Positions 1 to 5,076 of a DNA stretch of 5,076 bases are shown here, piece after piece; the stretch's first letter is position 1, and each line of letters opens with the position of its first letter. A program made the translations under genes and the position numbers. The notes beneath the pieces are model-generated. The model made no database searches and was not told the DNA's origin. It saw nothing but the letters and a program-made list of their open reading frames with translations. This DNA comes from an uncultured Actinomyces sp. (GTDB taxonomy: Bacteria; Actinomycetota; Actinomycetes; Actinomycetales; Actinomycetaceae): NCBI GenBank assembly GCA_938028585.1, contig CALIZH010000292.1, positions 1-5,076 on the forward strand. Direction: 5' to 3'.

Positions 1-611
1 AGCATCGCTCGGGCAGTTCTCCCCGGCCTCGATAACCAGGCTCTGCCCATCCCACCAGCGTGCTCGATGCCTGTCACATCGTCACACAAGCTGGCGACGC
101 CCCAGATGAGGTACGCCGTCGCGTCCAGCAAGACACGACCGGTCACCGCGGGCGCAAGGGGATCCCCACTACCAAATCCGGCTTCTCCTGCGCGCCTCAC
201 GCCAGAAGCTCACCCCACATCAATAAGAACGCCTCCGTGAGGCCTTCGTGGCAGATAAGGCGCATATCAGTGTCGAAGTCGCCTACCACTGCGCCCAGCA
301 AGTATGCGAGGTCTTCCATCAAGCCACACCAGCCCAAGGCCGACGCCTGGCCGCTCGTCTCATCCAGCGCCTACCAGCCTGTCCCATTCCTGAAATCGCT
401 CGCCTAGGTGCGAACCCTACGCAGGTGGAAGGACGCATTCTCGGTCTACTTCGACACCGGCGGAGCCGGCAATGTGCCAACAGAAGCCATCAACGGAATC
501 ATCGAACTAGGAAGATGCACCGCCAGAGGCTACCGCAACCCCACCAGCTACCAACTCCGAATGCTCCTCATCGCAGGAGGCCTAGATGCTTCCACCCACA
601 CCCAACTATGA
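1..611 (+). pseudogene. ISL3-family transposase, C-terminal part, multiply frameshifted
   Basis: The reading is recovered by joining three frames. Positions 1-48 (frame 1) give SIARAVLPGLDNQALP. Positions 48-161 (frame 3) give VLDACHIV, then VRRRVQQDTTGHRGRKG, a hallmark stretch of actinobacterial ISL3 transposases. Positions 161-409 (frame 2) give IRLLLRASRQKL and VEVAYHCAQQV. Positions 411-611 (frame 3) give RTLRRWKDAF, YFDTGGAGN, PTEAINGIIE, ARGYRNPTSYQLRMLLIAGG and a normal-looking C-terminus ending in TGA. Breaks are an apparent 1-base loss near 46-48, a 1-base loss near 159-161 (AAGGGGATC where AAGGGCGATC would keep frame), a TAA stop at 224-226, and a 1-base gain near 407-410. The Glu codon at 483-485 in TEAING is the likely third acidic residue of the DDE triad; the first two Asp residues would lie to the left of the window or near its edge. 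About 200 codons of a protein that is usually near 400 are present. Four lesions in 600 bases argue for real decay rather than sequencing error. Confidence 0.85.
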
Positions 612-617
612 AGAACC
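596..617. repeat. Candidate right terminal inverted repeat of the ISL3 element
   Basis: Read from 617 back to 596 on the minus strand the sequence begins GGTTCTTCATAGTTGGG. It overlaps the last codons and stop of the transposase, a compact arrangement seen in some ISL3 elements. The GG-pyrimidine-TCTTC start matches the family's usual repeat ends apart from one base. The partner repeat is not in the window, so this is supported only by position and resemblance. Confidence 0.45.
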
Positions 618-863
618 CCATTTGTGCTTGCCTAGCTGCATCAATTCGCTCAGGGGTACGAGCGCTTCTCGTTCTGCTAGTTCAAGCGCCTGTACGCTGA
701 TGAGGTTCGCTTTGTCAGCGTGCTCATTCGATTGCTCTGCGAGAGTGTTGGCACGTTCAGCGATTTGGTTTGCTTCTGCCGACGGGGTGTTCGCTCGGTG
801 CGACTCGACAGCAGCCCAGATAGCAATATGAGCGCGCTGGCGGAGAGGACGATAGAGATAGCG
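609..863 (-). pseudogene. Decayed small gene: hydrophobic segment plus Ala/Asn/Glu heptad repeat, truncated by the IS
   Basis: I do not recognise a named family. On the minus strand one frame is open from just after the helicase stop (TAG, 866-864) to a TAG at 608-606 inside the insertion sequence, but it has no ATG, GTG or TTG until its last dozen codons. From about 824 down it reads AIWAAVESHRAN, then repeats of the type A-N-x-I/L-A-E (AEANQIAERANTLAEQ, SNEHADKANLI), a strongly helical, coiled-coil-like pattern. Just upstream, about 862-827, a neighbouring frame reads SAISIVLSASALI, a plausible membrane segment. Inserting one base near 825-827 joins the two into a membrane anchor followed by a coiled coil. 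Such short proteins are common, but their functions vary. The last codons before 618 (LGKHKW) appear to be the original gene; the final residues come from the element. It could instead be a chance open frame, but the regular heptads make coding origin more likely. No hairpin-plus-T terminator is visible after the helicase stop. Confidence 0.45.
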
Positions 864-3439
<2,576 letters not shown>

Positions 3440-3440
<1 letters not shown>

Positions 3441-5076
3441 CAGTCATCCTCCATCGGACGCACAATCGATTCAATAAATGCGATCTCTTCGTCATTGAGT
3501 CCGTACTTGGCGTACAGCTCCTCATCCGTCCACACACGATCCCAGGATTGCTGAGGTACGAATGTGTAGACCTTGCGGGTGGTGTCCTGAGATACCTTGT
3601 GCAAGAGGATCAAGAAACGAGTAAACCGGCACTTCAGGTAAGACAGTGCGCTCTGCGCTTCGCTTTCAGACGCAAAAGGCGCTATGCAGAGATAGGTTTC
3701 GGATGATATTTCACCAGGCTTACCGAGGAATGGAGTGCTGATGATTCTATGCGGATAAGTATCCTTATTACCCGTCCCGGGTGCAGCACGTCCCACAAAG
3801 AGCTTCCAGCAATCAATCAGATCAGTTCCAACGGTCACTTCGGAGGCTGGAACATAGCCAATTCCGCCATTCTGGAATACAACTAGATCATCGTTATTTG
3901 CCGGATTTTCTGTTCCTCGAAAATAGGTCCTTAAGCCGAATGGCCGTAGGGAACTTACTAGGTCAGCGAAGGATTGAACGTCACGTGCTTCTGTAGCGAC
4001 TACCTTGCGCAATACGGATACGCCCTGGTTAAAGCGAATAAACGTATCAGTACCCGGTTCTAACAGAGGCCTTACGGCAACTGATGGAAGATTGTCCTTA
4101 AAGTGTGTGGTAACTGTGCATTCTCCGGGGTTATCACGATTCCAAAGAAAGTAGCAGACACCTCCTTTGAAGCCAATTCCAGAGAAAACATCAGAAGCAT
4201 TCAGATAGTCAGTAATTGAACGTAACCGATTGTCATTCAACATTGCGTCACGGAAACCATCAAGAACGCTTCGCCCTCCCGAGAACCAGCGCGAAGGGAT
4301 GATCATCGTGAGGTAGCGAGGGTCCAGAGCCTTGGCTTGCTCGACGAACTCGTGATAAATCGGTGCCGCCGATTTCCCAAATCCTCCGTCGCTGAGTTGG
4401 TAGGGCGGATTTCCGATCACGATGTCAAAGTGCATGACTGCTCCAAATATTTCGTTGATACGTTGCTTGATGTTGTCGGTGTGGATGAATGCGTAGGCGT
4501 GTGTTTCGAGGTCTTCGCCTCGCCCGTAGTCGTTCTCGCCCGCGCCGCAGTAAGAGCATTTTCGGTTGGTGTAAACGAAGATCTCCTCCCCGGTGAGTGG
4601 TTCTACTCGGCTCTCGCGCGTTCCGCCCGCCCAGGTGTGTTCAGTTCGTTCGAACCAGATGTTCCCGTCAGGGGTATCAAAGCCGGTGCAGATCGAGTGC
4701 TCGCCATCAGCCCGCTTGGAGCAGTACACGCTCCGCCGAGCCATGAGGGCGGTGAGCTCAGTGATAGCAATCCCGTAAATCTGCTTGGTGAGAATATGGT
4801 TGATTCGCTCCTGAGGATCGGGAATCAGGGAGGCTAGCCCATCGTTGAATCGGCGGGTCGCCTCCCGCAGAAAGACCCCGGTTTTGACGAACGGATCTAG
4901 CACCCGGGCGTTTGGGTTAGCCCACAGGTTCTCCCCTTCGTGGTCACGTGCCCATGCTTCGGTGGCGAGGTCAAGCATGGCAGCAGCCATCTCTGGAGGT
5001 GTGAACACTTCATCGTTCGAGAGGTTCGCGATGCAGGTGAGCACATCTGGGTTGTGCTTGTTCAACAGGAGGTTCG
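3440..5076 (-). CDS. Eco57I-like N6-adenine DNA methyltransferase (gamma class), 5' end probably outside window
   Basis: The product should transfer a methyl group from S-adenosylmethionine to a target adenine, protecting host DNA from the neighbouring helicase/restriction protein. Numbering from the TTG at 5065 (541 residues): NLSNDEVFTPPEMAAAMLD at 14-32 is the typical motif X region. LDPFVKTGVFL at 56-66 is motif I, of the K-S/T-G variant seen in this subfamily. FDIVIGNPPYQL at 213-224 is motif IV with NPPY at 219-222. Cys115, Cys126, Cys170 and Cys173 (CSYCGAG) between motifs I and IV could bind zinc. The order X-I-IV fits the gamma class. Residues about 270-490 are probably the target recognition domain. 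No separate specificity gene is visible. The frame stays open from 5065 to the window edge, and no purine-rich ribosome site precedes the TTG (upstream reads AACCTCCTG), so I think the real start lies beyond 5076, perhaps only a few codons away. The stop TGA (3442-3440) overlaps the helicase ATG. It is not a fused restriction-methylation enzyme like Eco57I itself, being about half that length and lacking a visible nuclease motif. Confidence 0.9.
3448..3452 (-). promoter_or_regulatory. Ribosome binding site of the helicase gene
   Basis: On the minus strand GGAGG stands 7 bases before the ATG at 3440-3438. It lies inside the last codons of the methyltransferase (PMEDD, then TGA). This supports the ATG as the true start and coupled translation of the two genes. 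Confidence 0.75.
3600..4260 (-). other. Probable target recognition region of the methyltransferase, low GC
   Basis: This stretch encodes about residues 270-489, downstream of NPPY, where gamma-class enzymes carry the DNA-specificity domain. Hand counts give 24/60 G+C at 4201-4260, 25/60 at 4141-4200, 27/60 at 3841-3900 and 28/60 at 3901-3960, against 35/60 at 4561-4620 and 36/60 at 4861-4920 in the same gene. The borders are approximate. The change in base composition at the specificity region suggests domain exchange, though relaxed constraint on a fast-evolving domain would look similar. Confidence 0.4.

Larger units (their letters stand above)
1..617 (+). mobile_element. ISL3-family insertion sequence remnant, right-hand part
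   Basis: The segment holds the C-terminal half of a decayed ISL3-type transposase and ends just beyond its stop codon with GAAGAACC at 610-617. Read inward on the minus strand this is GGTTCTTC, one base away from the GGCTCTTC that begins the terminal inverted repeats of many ISL3 elements (family knowledge, from memory). The left end and the matching repeat lie outside the window, so the element boundary at about 617 is an inference. ISL3 elements usually make 8-bp target duplications; the candidate right copy would be the 8 bases from 618. Because the transposase is broken, this copy should not move on its own. Confidence 0.7.

Noticed and set aside
60..407. 115-codon plus-strand frame as an intact gene
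   Set aside because: Only its first third (to about 161) is transposase; after that the family wording moves to another frame, so it is part of the pseudogene.
4337..4837. Open frame of 166 codons on the plus strand
   Set aside because: It is antisense to the methyltransferase across motif IV and the cysteine region; the minus-strand motifs explain the sequence.

Overview
The window looks like an accessory (defence-island) segment of a moderately high-GC bacterium, most likely an actinomycete. The reasons are a GC content that reaches 58-65% in most of the coding lines I counted, and an ISL3-type transposase remnant whose wording resembles the actinobacterial branch of that family. I cannot name genus or species from sequence alone.

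Layout, left to right. Positions 1-617 hold the right-hand part of an ISL3-family insertion sequence on the plus strand. Its transposase is a pseudogene with three frameshifts and one in-frame stop, but its last 67 codons and a plausible terminal inverted repeat are still readable. Positions 618-863 hold no intact gene. They contain a start-less, frameshifted coding remnant on the minus strand: a hydrophobic segment followed by an Ala/Asn/Glu heptad repeat, cut at its 3' end by the insertion sequence. Positions 864-5076 carry two genes on the minus strand that overlap by one base (TGATG). The upstream gene, at the right of the window, is an Eco57I-like gamma-class DNA methyltransferase with an NPPY motif; its 5' end probably lies outside the window. 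The downstream gene is an 858-residue superfamily 2 DEAD/DEAH-type helicase/translocase with a GIY-YIG-like (T5orf172-like) N-terminal segment.

Working model: the two large genes form one restriction-modification operon. The methyltransferase would mark host DNA and probably carries the target recognition region in its C-terminal half, where GC content falls to 40-47%. The helicase protein would translocate on unmodified DNA, with its N-terminal segment the only visible nuclease candidate. A third, small, membrane-anchored coiled-coil protein may once have been the next gene of this operon and has since decayed and been truncated by the insertion sequence. That last point is inference.
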